A stretch of 64,000 nucleotides of DNA from Sphingobium faniae (GTDB lineage Bacteria > Pseudomonadota > Alphaproteobacteria > Sphingomonadales > Sphingomonadaceae), in assembly GCA_900100475.1 (NCBI GenBank), contig FMTU01000002.1, positions 248,001 through 312,000 on the forward strand. The letters run 5' to 3'. The notes under the pieces are model-generated. The model ran no database searches and was not told the DNA's origin. It was given only the letters and a program-made list of their open reading frames with translations. The position numbers and the translations under genes are program-made. Positions 29,798-40,243 of the stretch are shown here, piece by piece; the stretch's first letter is position 1, and every line of letters starts with the position of its first letter.

Positions 29798-32365
29798 TTA
29801 ATCCGCCGCTTCGGCCTTGGCTCCGACTTTCTTCGCAGGCGCCTTTTTGGCGGGCGTTTTTTTGGCCGCCGCTTTTTTCGGCGCGGCCTTCTTCTTGCCC
29901 TTCTTCGCCGGAGCCGCCGCCGCGCGGGCGTCGATCAGTTGCGCCGCTTCCTCCAGCGTCAGCGCGTCCTGCTCGATGGTCTTGGGCAGGGTCGCGTTGG
30001 TCGTGCCATCGGTGACGTAAGGCCCATAGCGCCCAGCCATCAGCTTGATCTCCGCCTCGGTGCGGGGATGCTTGCCCAGAACCTTGAGCGGCTCGCGCCC
30101 ACCTGCCGAACGGCCGCCGCGATTGGCGGCGTCGGCGAGTTTGGCGACCGCGCTGTTCATGCCGACCTCGAAAATCTCGGCGGTGGAGGACAGGCGGCCA
30201 TATTTGCCGTCATGCAGCAGATAGGGGCCAAAGCGGCCGATATTGGCGACGATGGGCTTGCCCGTCTCCGGGTGCAGGCCGATTTCGCGAGGGAGGCTGA
30301 GCAGCCTCACCGCCCAGTCCAGCGTCAGTTCGCCGTCCGGCAGATCCTTGGGAATGGAGCCGCGCTTCGCCTCCTTGCCCTCGCCCATTTCGATATAGGG
30401 TCCAAAACGGCCGGATTTCCGGACGATGTCCTGCCCGGTTTCGGGGTGCTGGCCCAGCACTTGCGGCCCCGTATCCTCGCCGCCATTGCCGCCGCCGGGC
30501 TGACCGAATTTGCGGGTATATTTGCACTCCGGATAATTGGAGCAGGCGATGAACGCGCCGAAGCGGCCACCGCGCAGCGACAATTGTCCGTCGCCGCATG
30601 TGGGGCAGGCGCGCGGATTGGCTCCGTCCGTCGTTGGCGGGAAGAGCATCGGTTCGAGGAATTTATCGAGTTCCGCCGTGATATCGGACGGCTTCTGTTC
30701 CATGACTTCGGCGGTCTTGGGCTTGAAGTCGCGCCAGAAGGCTTCCAGCACCGCCTGCCATTGCGCGCGGCCGCCGGAAATCTCGTCCAGTTCGTCCTCC
30801 AGCCCAGCCGTGAAGTCGTAGGAGACATAGCGTTCGAAAAAACGCTCCAGAAAGGCCGTCACCAGCCGCCCGCTCTCTTCGGCGAAGAAACGGTTCTTCT
30901 CCACCCGCACATAATCCCGGTCCTTGAGCACCTGAAGCGTCGAGGCATAGGTCGAAGGCCGGCCGATCCCCAGTTCCTCCAGCTTCTTGACAAGGCTGGC
31001 TTCGGAATAGCGTGGCGGCGGCTGGGTGAAATGCTGCTCCGCCGTCACCTTCTTCCTGGCGGGAGCATCGCCCGCCGCCATGCGGGGAAGCAACCTGGAA
31101 TCATCATCTTCGCTGTCGTCGCGACCTTCCTCATACAGCGCGAGGAAGCCGGGGAAGATCACCACCTGCCCCGTGGCGCGCAGGGCATGCTGCCCGGTGC
31201 CGTCCACCAGATCGACGGTCGTGCGTTCCAGCCGCGCCGACGCCATCTGGCTCGCCAGCGCGCGCTTGAAGATCAGGTCATACAGACGCGCATGATCGCC
31301 CGACCCCACCTTGTCACGGCCAAATTCGGTCGGCCGGATGGCTTCGTGCGCTTCCTGCGCATTCTTGGCCTTTGTCTGATACTGGCGCGGCTTTTCCGGC
31401 AGGTAGCCGCCATCATAGCGGTTCGCGATCGCCTTGCGCGCGGCGGAAATGGCGCTGCCGTCCATCTGCACGCCGTCCGTCCGCATGTAGGTGATCGCGC
31501 CATCCTCATAGAGTTGCTGCGCGATCCGCATGGTGTGACTGGCGGAGAAACCGAGCTTGCGCGCGGCTTCCTGCTGCAAGGTGGAGGTGGTGAAGGGCGG
31601 CGGCGGATTGCGGGTGAGCGGCTTTGTCTCCACCTTCTCCACCGTGAAGCGGCCTGCCTCCACATCCGCCTTCGCGGCCATGGCGTCACCTTCCTTGCCG
31701 ATGGTCAGGCGCTCGATCTTTTCGCCGCGCCAGCGCACCAGGCGTGCGGTGAAGCCTTGCCCGCCCTGCTCCATCTCGGCGGCGACAGACCAATATTCCT
31801 GCGCGGTGAAGCTTTCGATCTCGCGTTCGCGGTCCACGACCAGACGCAACGCCACCGACTGCACGCGCCCCGCCGATTTCGCGCCGGGCAGCTTGCGCCA
31901 GAGGACGGGCGAGAGCGTGAAGCCCACCAGATAGTCGAGCGCCCGTCGCGCGCGGTAAGCGTCGATCAGATCCTCGTCCAGCGCGCGGGGATGCGCCATG
32001 GCGTCCGTCACCGCCTGTTTGGTGATGGCGTTGAAGGTGACGCGGTCGACCTTCTGCGGCAACGCCTTCTTCGCGCGCAGCACCTCTTGCACATGCCAAC
32101 TGATCGCCTCGCCCTCGCGATCGGGGTCAGTCGCCAGGATCAGGCGGTCGGCCTTTTTCGCCTGATCAGTAATCGCCTTGAGTTGCTTGCCCTTGTCGCC
32201 GTAATTTTCCCACTGCATCGCAAAGCCCGCATCGGGGTCCACCGATCCGTCCTTGGGCGGCAAGTCGCGAATATGGCCATAGCTGGCGAGCACATGGAAA
32301 TCGCCACCCAGATATTTCTCGATGGTCTTCGCCTTGGCGGGCGATTCGACGATAACTAGCTGCAT
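29798..32365 (-). CDS. topA: DNA topoisomerase I
   Basis: A type IA topoisomerase relaxing negative supercoils. The 855 aa sequence begins MQLVIVESPAKAKTIEKYL (TOPRIM Glu7). It has the TOPRIM acidic triad end ATDPDREGEAISWH (Asp80, Asp82), the active-site Tyr293 in ITYMRTDG, and one four-cysteine zinc motif (CPTCGDGQLSLRGGRFGAFI, CSNYPEC). Two or more GKxxxTGxxI-GRFGPY repeats typical of the alphaproteobacterial enzyme follow. The tail, about 40 residues, is almost only Lys, Ala and Pro, resembling histone H1 tails. The start at ATG 32365 fits the family. Transposon remains lie directly downstream. Confidence 0.98.
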   Translation of the reverse strand: MQLVIVESPAKAKTIEKYLGGDFHVLASYGHIRDLPPKDGSVDPDAGFAMQWENYGDKGKQLKAITDQAKKADRLILATDPDREGEAISWHVQEVLRAKKALPQKVDRVTFNAITKQAVTDAMAHPRALDEDLIDAYRARRALDYLVGFTLSPVLWRKLPGAKSAGRVQSVALRLVVDREREIESFTAQEYWSVAAEMEQGGQGFTARLVRWRGEKIERLTIGKEGDAMAAKADVEAGRFTVEKVETKPLTRNPPPPFTTSTLQQEAARKLGFSASHTMRIAQQLYEDGAITYMRTDGVQMDGSAISAARKAIANRYDGGYLPEKPRQYQTKAKNAQEAHEAIRPTEFGRDKVGSGDHARLYDLIFKRALASQMASARLERTTVDLVDGTGQHALRATGQVVIFPGFLALYEEGRDDSEDDDSRLLPRMAAGDAPARKKVTAEQHFTQPPPRYSEASLVKKLEELGIGRPSTYASTLQVLKDRDYVRVEKNRFFAEESGRLVTAFLERFFERYVSYDFTAGLEDELDEISGGRAQWQAVLEAFWRDFKPKTAEVMEQKPSDITAELDKFLEPMLFPPTTDGANPRACPTCGDGQLSLRGGRFGAFIACSNYPECKYTRKFGQPGGGNGGEDTGPQVLGQHPETGQDIVRKSGRFGPYIEMGEGKEAKRGSIPKDLPDGELTLDWAVRLLSLPREIGLHPETGKPIVANIGRFGPYLLHDGKYGRLSSTAEIFEVGMNSAVAKLADAANRGGRSAGGREPLKVLGKHPRTEAEIKLMAGRYGPYVTDGTTNATLPKTIEQDALTLEEAAQLIDARAAAAPAKKGKKKAAPKKAAAKKTPAKKAPAKKVGAKAEAAD

Positions 32366-32490
32366 TCTGGCCCCGATACTGGATGTCTTCACACGTACGC
32401 GCGAGTCTGGAAGGCGCCGACGGCTGGCGTCAAGCGGCGGAGTGATTAAGGGGGAAGCGCTTCAAAGGCCAGCAAGTCTTTCTTGCCCCA

Positions 32491-33573
32491 TCAGCGCAGG
32501 CTGACCCGGCTGCCGGCATGCCGGTCCAGCCGGTCGGCCAGTTCCAATTCCAGCAACACGGTCTGCACGAGGGAAGGCGCAAGACCGCAAAGCCGCACGA
32601 TTTCATCCACCGGAGCGGGCGCCGGTCCGAGCAGGGCGATGATCGCGGCGCGCTCCTGCTCCGTGACATCGGTGCTGGCGGGTTCGGCAAGGAAATCCAT
32701 CCGCCCCTGCCGCACCATGCGGGCGTCGAGCGAGCCGATGGCTTCCATCACATCGCCACCATTCTGGATCAGGATGGCCCCCTCGCGGATCAACTGGTTG
32801 CATCCCTGCGCGCGCGGGTCGAGCGGCGATCCGGGCACGGCCATCACCTCCCGCCCCGCTTCCCCCGCCAGCCGCGCGGTAATGAGCGAGCCGGATTTCG
32901 GCGCGGCCTCCACCACCACGGTTCCCGCCGCCAGCCCCGCGATGATGCGATTGCGCGCCGGGAAATGGCGGGCGAGCGGCTGCGCGCCGGGTGGATGTTC
33001 GGTGATGAGCAGGCCATCGCGCGCCACCTGCTCCTGAAGGGCGGCGTTTTCGGGAGGAAAAACGATGTCGATGCCGCTGGCGATCACCCCGATGGTCCCG
33101 CTTGCCACCGATCCCTGATGCGCGGCGGTATCAATCCCCCGCGCCAGCCCGGAAACGACCACGGCTCCCGCCTGCCCCAGTTCCTGCGCCAATGTCCGGG
33201 CGAAACGGCATGCCGCCGCCGAAGCATTGCGCGCGCCGACGATGGCGACGCATGGCCGGGTGGCGAGCGCCGCCTCCCCTTTCACGATCAGCGCAGGCGG
33301 CGCGCCTTCCATCTGGTCCAGCAGCGTGGGATAATCCGCGTCGCCCATCAAAAGATAACGTGCGCCCAGAGATCGGCTCCGGGCGATTTCCGCCTCCACC
33401 ACCCGCGCATCGGCGACCTGTCCCTTGCCGCCTCCCCGCGCCGCCAGATCAGGGACGGCGCGCAACGCTTCCCCCGCCGTTCCGAAACGCGCCATGAGCT
33501 GACGAAAGCTGACCGGCCCGATCCGGGGCGATCGGATCAGGCGCAGCCGGTCGAACCGTTCCTGTTCACTCAC
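32491..33573 (-). CDS. dprA: DNA-processing protein DprA
   Basis: DprA loads RecA on incoming single-stranded DNA during natural transformation. The 360 aa protein starts at GTG 33573, whose bases overlap the plsY stop as GTGA. It has an N-terminal helical SAM-like domain (RLIRSPRIGPVSFRQLMARF). The extended Rossmann fold is CVAIVGARNASAAACRFA, VVSGLARGIDTAAHQG, VIASGIDIVFPPENAAL, HFPARNRIIAGLAAGTVVVE and SLITARLAGEAGREVMAVPG. A C-terminal winged helix (VDEIVRLCGLAPSLVQTVLLELEL) completes it. No other competence genes are in view. Confidence 0.96.
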   Translation of the reverse strand: MSEQERFDRLRLIRSPRIGPVSFRQLMARFGTAGEALRAVPDLAARGGGKGQVADARVVEAEIARSRSLGARYLLMGDADYPTLLDQMEGAPPALIVKGEAALATRPCVAIVGARNASAAACRFARTLAQELGQAGAVVVSGLARGIDTAAHQGSVASGTIGVIASGIDIVFPPENAALQEQVARDGLLITEHPPGAQPLARHFPARNRIIAGLAAGTVVVEAAPKSGSLITARLAGEAGREVMAVPGSPLDPRAQGCNQLIREGAILIQNGGDVMEAIGSLDARMVRQGRMDFLAEPASTDVTEQERAAIIALLGPAPAPVDEIVRLCGLAPSLVQTVLLELELADRLDRHAGSRVSLR

Positions 33574-34169
33574 CCCTTGGATGCCCTGATCTTCGGTTCC
33601 GTCCCGTTCGCGAGCCGCGCGATATTGCCGCGATGCCGCCACAACAGGATCAGGGTCAATGCCAGCGTCACCGGCACCAGATCGAAACGCCCCATCGCCC
33701 CCATGGCGACCGGCGCGCTGACCGCCGCCGCCATTCCCCCCACCGACGACCATCGCGTGCCGAACAGCGCCGCCAGCCACACCAGCGCAAAGACGATGCC
33801 CGCGGGCCAGCAAAGCGCCGTCACCACGCCCATCATGGTCGCCACGCCCTTGCCGCCCGCAAAGCGCAGCCAGACCGGATAGCAATGCCCGATAAAGGCC
33901 ATCGCCCCCGCCATGGCCCCGCCTCCGCTCACCAGCGATTCGCCGATCAGCACCGCCGCCGCGCCCTTGGCAAGGTCCAGCAGAAGCGTCGCCGCCGCCA
34001 GCCCCTTGCGCCCGGTCCGCAGCACATTGGTCGCGCCGATATTGCCCGATCCGATCTGCCGCAGATCGCCCGCGCCCATCGCCCTCGTCAGCAGCAGGCC
34101 AAAGGGGATCGACCCCAGAACATAGCCGATCAGCAGGACGGTAACGGGAAGGAACCAGGGGATTGTCAT
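33570..34169 (-). CDS. plsY: Glycerol-3-phosphate acyltransferase PlsY
   Basis: This inner-membrane enzyme transfers acyl groups from acyl-phosphate to glycerol 3-phosphate, starting phospholipid synthesis. The 199 aa protein has about five membrane helices. The three PlsY loops are GYVLGSIPFGLLL with GSGNIGATNVLRTG, FIGHCYPVWLRFAGGKGVATM, and the late LLLWRHRGNIARL. The start at ATG 34169 leaves 133 bp to the divergent murI. No strong ribosome site is evident. It is coupled to dprA by a 4 nt overlap. Confidence 0.96.
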   Translation of the reverse strand: MTIPWFLPVTVLLIGYVLGSIPFGLLLTRAMGAGDLRQIGSGNIGATNVLRTGRKGLAAATLLLDLAKGAAAVLIGESLVSGGGAMAGAMAFIGHCYPVWLRFAGGKGVATMMGVVTALCWPAGIVFALVWLAALFGTRWSSVGGMAAAVSAPVAMGAMGRFDLVPVTLALTLILLWRHRGNIARLANGTEPKIRASKG

Positions 34170-34302
34170 GATGTCACCGAACAGGAGTTGCGCCGCGACC
34201 ATAGCGTTCCCGCCACATCCGGCAATGGCGAAGCGCGCCGTCAAGCCACTTCCTCCCGGTTGCCGTTTCCTTCCGGTTGACAGCCGCGACCGGCATAGCG
34301 AG

Positions 34303-35118
34303 ATGTGGGCACCCATGAAGGTCGCACCCACCGCTCCCCTGCTTTTCTTCGATTCCGGCGTCGGCGGGCTGTCCATCCTCGGCCCCGCGCGGCAGCTTCT
34401 TCCGACCGCGCCGGTCATCTATGCCGCCGACAGCGCGGGTTTTCCCTATGGCACCAAAAGCGAGGCGGAGGTCGCCGCCCGCGTTCCCGCGCTGCTGGGA
34501 CGGCTGGTGGAACGCTATCGCCCGCGTCTGGCGGTGATCGCCTGCAACACCGCCTCCACCATCGCGCTGTCGGCGGTCCGCGCCGCGCTGGACATCCCGG
34601 TCGTCGGCACCGTGCCCGCGATCAAGCCTGCCGCGCTGCTGTCGAAAAGCCGGGTGTTCGGCGTGCTCGGCACGGATGCGACCGTCCGGCAACCCTATGT
34701 CGACCGGCTGGCCGCCGAGTTCGGGAGCGATTGCATCGTGCTGCGGCATGGGAGCGCCGCGCTGGTGCAGCTTGCCGAAGCGAAATTGCGGGGCGAACCG
34801 CTCGATCCCGCGATTGCCCGCGACGCGCTGGCCGGATTGCTGGATCAGCCCGGCGGCGACCGGATGGATGTGGTGGTGCTGGCCTGCACGCATTTCCCTC
34901 TGGTCGAAGCGGAATTGAGCGCCGCCGCTCCGCATCCGCTGCGCTTCGTGCATGGCGGCGAAGGCATTGCGCGGCGAATCGCTTATCTGACGCAAGGACA
35001 GCCCTGGCCCACCGCCCCTTCGCCCGGCGCGGCGGTCTTCACGCGGGTCGACGACGATGTTCGCGCCCTGCGGGATGCCCTGGCTGGCTATGGTCTTGAT
35101 CGGATTGAGGCCCTCTAG
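34303..35118 (+). CDS. murI: Glutamate racemase
   Basis: The enzyme supplies D-glutamate for peptidoglycan. The 271 aa protein has the N-terminal acid/base motif LLFFDSGVGGLSIL, the first catalytic Cys in VIACNTASTIALSA, TVPAIKPAALLSKS, FGVLGTDATV, and the second Cys in VVLACTHFPLVEAEL. The start could be ATG 34303 or ATG 34315; the shorter form (267 aa) removes only MWAP. It is divergent from plsY. Confidence 0.95.
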   Translation: MWAPMKVAPTAPLLFFDSGVGGLSILGPARQLLPTAPVIYAADSAGFPYGTKSEAEVAARVPALLGRLVERYRPRLAVIACNTASTIALSAVRAALDIPVVGTVPAIKPAALLSKSRVFGVLGTDATVRQPYVDRLAAEFGSDCIVLRHGSAALVQLAEAKLRGEPLDPAIARDALAGLLDQPGGDRMDVVVLACTHFPLVEAELSAAAPHPLRFVHGGEGIARRIAYLTQGQPWPTAPSPGAAVFTRVDDDVRALRDALAGYGLDRIEAL

Positions 35119-35246
35119 GACAAAAAGTCCGGTTTCGATCCTGGTAGAACTCCCTATATTTGCGAGTGGTTATCGCTGGTAATGGCGGGCTGGAGCAGGT
35201 AAATGCCCGCAACAAGAGGATGCGGGCCAGAGGGATAGGGCTTTTC

Positions 35247-36461
35247 GTGAACTACAAGCACATCTTCGCGCAGGCGATCGACCGGCTCCATGAAGAGGGC
35301 CGCTACCGGGTTTTCATCGACATCCTGCGCAACAAGGGCGCATTCCCCAATGCGCGATGCTTTCATGGGCATAACGGGCCAAAGCCGATCACCGTCTGGT
35401 GCTCCAACGACTATCTCTCCATGGGCCAGCATCCCAAGGTCGTCGCCGCCATGGAAGAAGCGCTGCACGATGTCGGCGCGGGATCGGGCGGCACGCGCAA
35501 TATCGGCGGCAACACCCATTATCATGTCGACCTGGAAGCCGAACTGGCTGACCTGCACGGCAAGGAAGGCGCGCTGATCTTCACGTCCGGCTATGTGTCG
35601 AACGAAGCGACGCTGGCGACGCTGACCAAGCTGCTGCCGGGCTGCATCATCTTTTCGGACGAACTCAACCATGCTTCGATGATCGCGGGCATCCGCAATT
35701 CGGGCTGCGAAAAGCGCATTTTCCGTCACAATGACGTGGAGCATCTGCGCGAACTGCTGGCGGCGGAAGACCCCGACGCGCCCAAGCTGATCGCGTTCGA
35801 AAGCGTTTATTCGATGGACGGCGATATCGCGCCGATCGCGGAGTTCTGCGATCTGGCGGACGAGTTCAATGCGCTGACCTATCTGGACGAAGTCCATGCA
35901 GTCGGCATGTATGGCGCGCGCGGTGGCGGCATTTCCGAACGGGACGATGTCGCCCATCGCCTCACCATCATCGAAGGAACGCTGGGCAAGGCATTCGGCG
36001 TCATGGGCGGTTACATCGCCGCCGATCAGATGATCATCGACGTGATCCGCAGCTATGCGCCCGGCTTCATCTTCACCACGTCGCTTTCGCCGGTGCTGGT
36101 CGCGGGCGTTCTGGCGAGCGTCAGGCATCTCAAGCAATCGAGCGAGGAACGCGAAGGGCAGCAGGCGGCCGCCGCCAAGCTCAAGCAGATGATGCGCGAC
36201 GCCGGCCTGCCGGTCATGCCGTCGGTCACGCATATCGTGCCGCTGATGGTCGGCGATCCGGTCAAGGCGAAGCGGATCAGCGACATCCTGCTCGCCGAAT
36301 ATGGCGCCTATGTGCAGCCGATCAACTATCCCACCGTGCCGCGCGGAACGGAACGCCTGCGCTTCACGCCCGGTCCGACCCATGACGACGCGATGATGCG
36401 CGATCTGGTGAACGCGCTGGTCGAAATCTGGGACCGGCTGGAACTTCGCAAGGCGGCCTGA
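35247..36461 (+). CDS. hemA: 5-aminolevulinate synthase
   Basis: A PLP enzyme condensing glycine and succinyl-CoA to 5-aminolevulinate, the Shemin route to heme used by alphaproteobacteria. The GTG at 35247 ([20 protein letters not shown]) gives 404 aa and matches the family's N-terminus. The PLP lysine is Lys248 in [16 protein letters not shown], the same number as in the Rhodobacter enzyme. The glycine-rich [18 protein letters not shown], and [10 protein letters not shown], are also clear. It is monocistronic, with 128 bp upstream free of genes. Confidence 0.97.
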   Translation: MNYKHIFAQAIDRLHEEGRYRVFIDILRNKGAFPNARCFHGHNGPKPITVWCSNDYLSMGQHPKVVAAMEEALHDVGAGSGGTRNIGGNTHYHVDLEAELADLHGKEGALIFTSGYVSNEATLATLTKLLPGCIIFSDELNHASMIAGIRNSGCEKRIFRHNDVEHLRELLAAEDPDAPKLIAFESVYSMDGDIAPIAEFCDLADEFNALTYLDEVHAVGMYGARGGGISERDDVAHRLTIIEGTLGKAFGVMGGYIAADQMIIDVIRSYAPGFIFTTSLSPVLVAGVLASVRHLKQSSEEREGQQAAAAKLKQMMRDAGLPVMPSVTHIVPLMVGDPVKAKRISDILLAEYGAYVQPINYPTVPRGTERLRFTPGPTHDDAMMRDLVNALVEIWDRLELRKAA

Positions 36462-36467
36462 GATTTA

Positions 36468-36497
36468 CCGGCCTCCGTTCCTTTCGGGCGCGGCCGG
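36468..36497. terminator. Possible bidirectional terminator between hemA and btaB
   Basis: CCGGCC (36468-36473) and GGCCGG (36492-36497) form a 6 bp G/C stem in the 52 bp between two convergent genes. There is no real T tract on either side, so function is uncertain. Confidence 0.32.
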
Positions 36498-36513
36498 AAA
36501 ACCCTGAACGCCC

Positions 36514-37161
36514 TTAAATCCGGATCAGCCCACCCCTGACCGCATAGCCGCGATATAATGTGCGGCTATGCGGAAAGCCGCCCATATCCGCCGCCAATGC
36601 ACTGATTGCGCCCGGCAGTTCTCCGCGCGGGGAAACGTGGAAACGCGCCAGCCATCCGAACAGCGCGCGCCGCCAGAGGCCCGGCAATCCTTCCTGCTGC
36701 CCGAAATCGACGATCTCCAGCCGCCCACCAGGCGCGACATGCCTTGCCGCATGGACCAAAGCCCCACGCCAGTCCGGAATCATCGACAGCGCATAGCTGA
36801 TGAATACCCGCTCGAACGTAGCGCGACCGAACAGCGCCTCCGCATCGAAAGAGCAGGCATCGCCCTGCGCCAGCGTGGCGCGGTCGGCCATGCCCGCCTT
36901 GCCCATCGACATGCGCGCCGTTTCCAGCATGGCTTCGGAAATATCGACGCCATAAAGCCGCGTGTTCGGCCATGCCTTGCCAACGGCGATCAGGTTGCGT
37001 CCCGTGCCGCATCCGATTTCCAGCACCGCGCCGCCCTTGGGGGGAGCCAGGTCCGCGATCAGGCCATCGCGCCCCAGCAGATAATATTTGCGGCTGAGAT
37101 CGTAGATATGCCGCTGCCGCCGGTAGATGCTGTCCATCAGCCGATCGTGCGAACCGCTCAC
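36514..37161 (-). CDS. btaB: Diacylglyceryl-homoserine N-methyltransferase BtaB
   Basis: A 215 aa class I SAM methyltransferase that trimethylates diacylglyceryl-homoserine to the betaine lipid DGTS. Motif I is GGAVLEIGCGTGRNLIAVG, motif II YGVDISEAMLETA, and later FISYALSMIPDWRGAL and APGGRLEIVDFGQQEGLP. The start is GTG 37161, overlapping the btaA stop as GTGA, so the two are translationally coupled. Pairing with btaA assigns the function. Outside that context it would be called a generic UbiE-like methyltransferase. Confidence 0.9.
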   Translation of the reverse strand: MSGSHDRLMDSIYRRQRHIYDLSRKYYLLGRDGLIADLAPPKGGAVLEIGCGTGRNLIAVGKAWPNTRLYGVDISEAMLETARMSMGKAGMADRATLAQGDACSFDAEALFGRATFERVFISYALSMIPDWRGALVHAARHVAPGGRLEIVDFGQQEGLPGLWRRALFGWLARFHVSPRGELPGAISALAADMGGFPHSRTLYRGYAVRGGLIRI

Positions 37162-38381
37162 GCCCCTTCCCCCTTCAACCGATAGAGGTGCACGCCGCCA
37201 TAAATGGCCGAACGGTCGCGGGCGGTGTAATCGCGCGATTCATCGGCGTGATAGGACCAGCGGGCAAGAACGGCTTCGCTGACGCGCCCCGGCAGGATGG
37301 TCGCCTCGCCCGCCGTGCGGAACAGGACGCGCGCGTCTGGCCGCGCCGTCCGCGTGATCTGCGCCCAGAGCGCATTCAGTTGCGCGTCGCTCATCCAATC
37401 CTGCGCGTCCAGCAGTACATAACGGTCCGCCGAAGCCGCGGGCTGGCTGGCGAGGAAATCGGTGAAGTTGACGTGCCGCACATCGACCCGGCCGACGCGC
37501 TCCACCACCGCTCCGTGGTTTGCGGCCTGAAGATAGGGCGGCAATGGCCCCTCCCCGCCCGCATAACCCCGCCCGAAAGCCTGCACCGCGAAATAATTAT
37601 CCTTAAGGTCGAAATCGCAGGCCAGCTTTTCCAGCCGGGCTTTCAACACGTCGTTCATCCGCTCCTCACCCGCCAGCGCTTCGAACTGGGCGGGCGGGAT
37701 GCCGAGGCCAAAGAGCGATGCGGGCTGGCTCGTCAGCCAGCGGGTGAAGGCGCTGTCGAAAATCGGCGAAAGTTCCCGTTCGAAAATGGCCCGTTGCTCG
37801 TCCCGCGATTTCGCCTCCAGCATCCGGCGGGGATTAACGCCATGCAACCGCGCCAGCAGATGCGCCGCGCCGATGAACCGCCCCAGCAGCCCATGCCGGT
37901 AGATGCCGCGCGAAAAGCCGCCGATCCGCCGCCGCCCGATCAGGTCGCGCCCTTCCCAATAGCGCCGCGTCGCTTCATCCAGATGCGGCGCGACGAAATG
38001 GCGATAGGCAGCAACATTATCCTTGCTGTCCGCCTGCGCGAAGAAGCGATGGAAACTGGCATGATCGGGCAAAGCCTTCGCCGCCGTCAGTTTCAGCCTG
38101 TTCAGCGCGATATGCGCGGTGTTGAGGTCTACCGCGGTGATCTTTGCCGGGCTCGCCGTCAGATAGCTCAGCACATTGCAGCCGCCCGACGCGATGGTGA
38201 CGACGTGGCAGTCGGGCGTGATTTCCAGCGCCTCCATGTCCACTTCCGGGTCTTCCCAGATTTGCGCGTAGACAAGGCCGCGAAAGGCGAAGGTGAAGGC
38301 GCGCTCCAGCAATCCCTGCTTCGACAGATGGCGATGCCGGTGAACTGCCTTCGTCACTCTTTGATGCGCCGATGTGGTCAT
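37158..38381 (-). CDS. btaA: Diacylglycerol 3-amino-3-carboxypropyl transferase BtaA (DUF3419)
   Basis: The enzyme moves the 3-amino-3-carboxypropyl group of SAM onto diacylglycerol, the first step to betaine lipid. The 407 aa protein has DUF3419 landmarks: FTFAFRGLVYAQIWEDPEVDMEAL, ITIASGGCNVLSYLTASPAKIT written here as VVTIASGGCNVLSYL, AVDLNTAHIALNRLKL, and late YVLLDAQDWMSDAQLNALW and VLFRTAGEATILPGR. The start at ATG 38381 has GAAAGG upstream. In other alphaproteobacteria the pair is induced by phosphate limitation. A 15 bp palindrome, not a good Pho box, lies 52 bp upstream. Confidence 0.93.
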   Translation of the reverse strand: MTTSAHQRVTKAVHRHRHLSKQGLLERAFTFAFRGLVYAQIWEDPEVDMEALEITPDCHVVTIASGGCNVLSYLTASPAKITAVDLNTAHIALNRLKLTAAKALPDHASFHRFFAQADSKDNVAAYRHFVAPHLDEATRRYWEGRDLIGRRRIGGFSRGIYRHGLLGRFIGAAHLLARLHGVNPRRMLEAKSRDEQRAIFERELSPIFDSAFTRWLTSQPASLFGLGIPPAQFEALAGEERMNDVLKARLEKLACDFDLKDNYFAVQAFGRGYAGGEGPLPPYLQAANHGAVVERVGRVDVRHVNFTDFLASQPAASADRYVLLDAQDWMSDAQLNALWAQITRTARPDARVLFRTAGEATILPGRVSEAVLARWSYHADESRDYTARDRSAIYGGVHLYRLKGEGA

Positions 38382-38432
38382 GAAAGCGCCTTTCCGTTCC
38401 AAGCGATGTCTGGTCGCGCCGTAGGACAGGGG

Positions 38433-38447
38433 CATGTCGCCGACATG
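38433..38447. promoter_or_regulatory. 15 bp palindrome upstream of btaA
   Basis: CATGTCG-C-CGACATG is a perfect inverted repeat around one central base, 52 bp before the btaA start. Its location suits an operator or promoter-proximal site. No regulator can be named. Confidence 0.4.
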
Positions 38448-38593
38448 ACGGATGGATTGCGGTTTCATGAAAGGGCTTGCGGAACCGCCATGGCCTTTCC
38501 CGCCTTCTCTCCCTGTCATGCACGTGGCGGACACCATGGAGGGCTTGAAACGCCTCGTCCGCCAGCGCAAACTGGAACAATAGGAGAACGCAC

Positions 38594-38944
38594 ATGTCAT
38601 ATGAAGGAAGCTGCCACTGCGGCGCGGTCACGTTCCGGGTCGACACCGAACCGCCCACAGAGGCCATGAGTTGCAACTGTTCGCACTGCCGCCGCAAGGG
38701 GTTCCTCCTGACCTTCGTGCCCGCGGCGCAATTCACCCTGAACGGCGGGGCGGAACAGCTCACCGATTACCAATTCTACAAGCATCGGATCACGCATCGT
38801 TTTTGCAGGACGTGCGGGGCGCAACCCTTCGCAGAGGGCAAGGGGGCGGACGGTTCGGCGATGCAGGCCGTCAACCTGCGTTGCGTGCCGGGCATCGACC
38901 TTGACGCGCTGACCATCAAAAAGGTCGACGGCGCCAGCTTCTGA
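38594..38944 (+). CDS. GFA/CENP-V-type zinc protein
   Basis: A 116 aa protein of the glutathione-dependent formaldehyde-activating (GFA) fold. Its zinc-binding cysteines lie in GSCHCGAVTFRV, MSCNCSHCRRKGFLL and FCRTCGAQPFAEG. Members range from glutathione-formaldehyde adduct enzymes to proteins with no proven reaction. No formaldehyde genes are nearby, so catalysis should not be assumed. The start ATG 38594 has TAGGAGAA upstream. It is divergent from btaA. Confidence 0.88.
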   Translation: MSYEGSCHCGAVTFRVDTEPPTEAMSCNCSHCRRKGFLLTFVPAAQFTLNGGAEQLTDYQFYKHRITHRFCRTCGAQPFAEGKGADGSAMQAVNLRCVPGIDLDALTIKKVDGASF

Positions 38945-38954
38945 CAGTCTGACT

Positions 38955-38982
38955 TTGCGCTGTCACGCGCAGCCCCTATATG
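38955..38982 (+). promoter_or_regulatory. Candidate promoter of the carboxyspermidine dehydrogenase gene
   Basis: TTGCGC (38955-38960), a 16 bp spacer and TATATG (38977-38982) lie 47 bp before the predicted start at 39029. The match is fair, not strong. Confidence 0.38.
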
Positions 38983-39028
38983 GGCGCATTCGTGCGTTGG
39001 GCGCGGCCATCATCATGGAGCAGTGGAA

Positions 39029-40234
<1,206 letters not shown>

Positions 40235-40243
40235 GCCAGGAAA

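Noticed and set aside
29771-32359. Long plus-strand open frame opposite topA
   Set aside because: Apart from its first about 40 codons, which are the transposase fragment reported separately, it mirrors topA and shows no domain.
35118-35130. GGAC-AAAAA-GTCC hairpin after murI
   Set aside because: Only four base pairs and no T run; too weak for a terminator call.
38436-38453. Pho box in front of btaA
   Set aside because: On the minus strand CCGTCAT-N4-GCGACAT has the right spacing, but the second half-site matches the CTGTCAT consensus at only four of seven positions.
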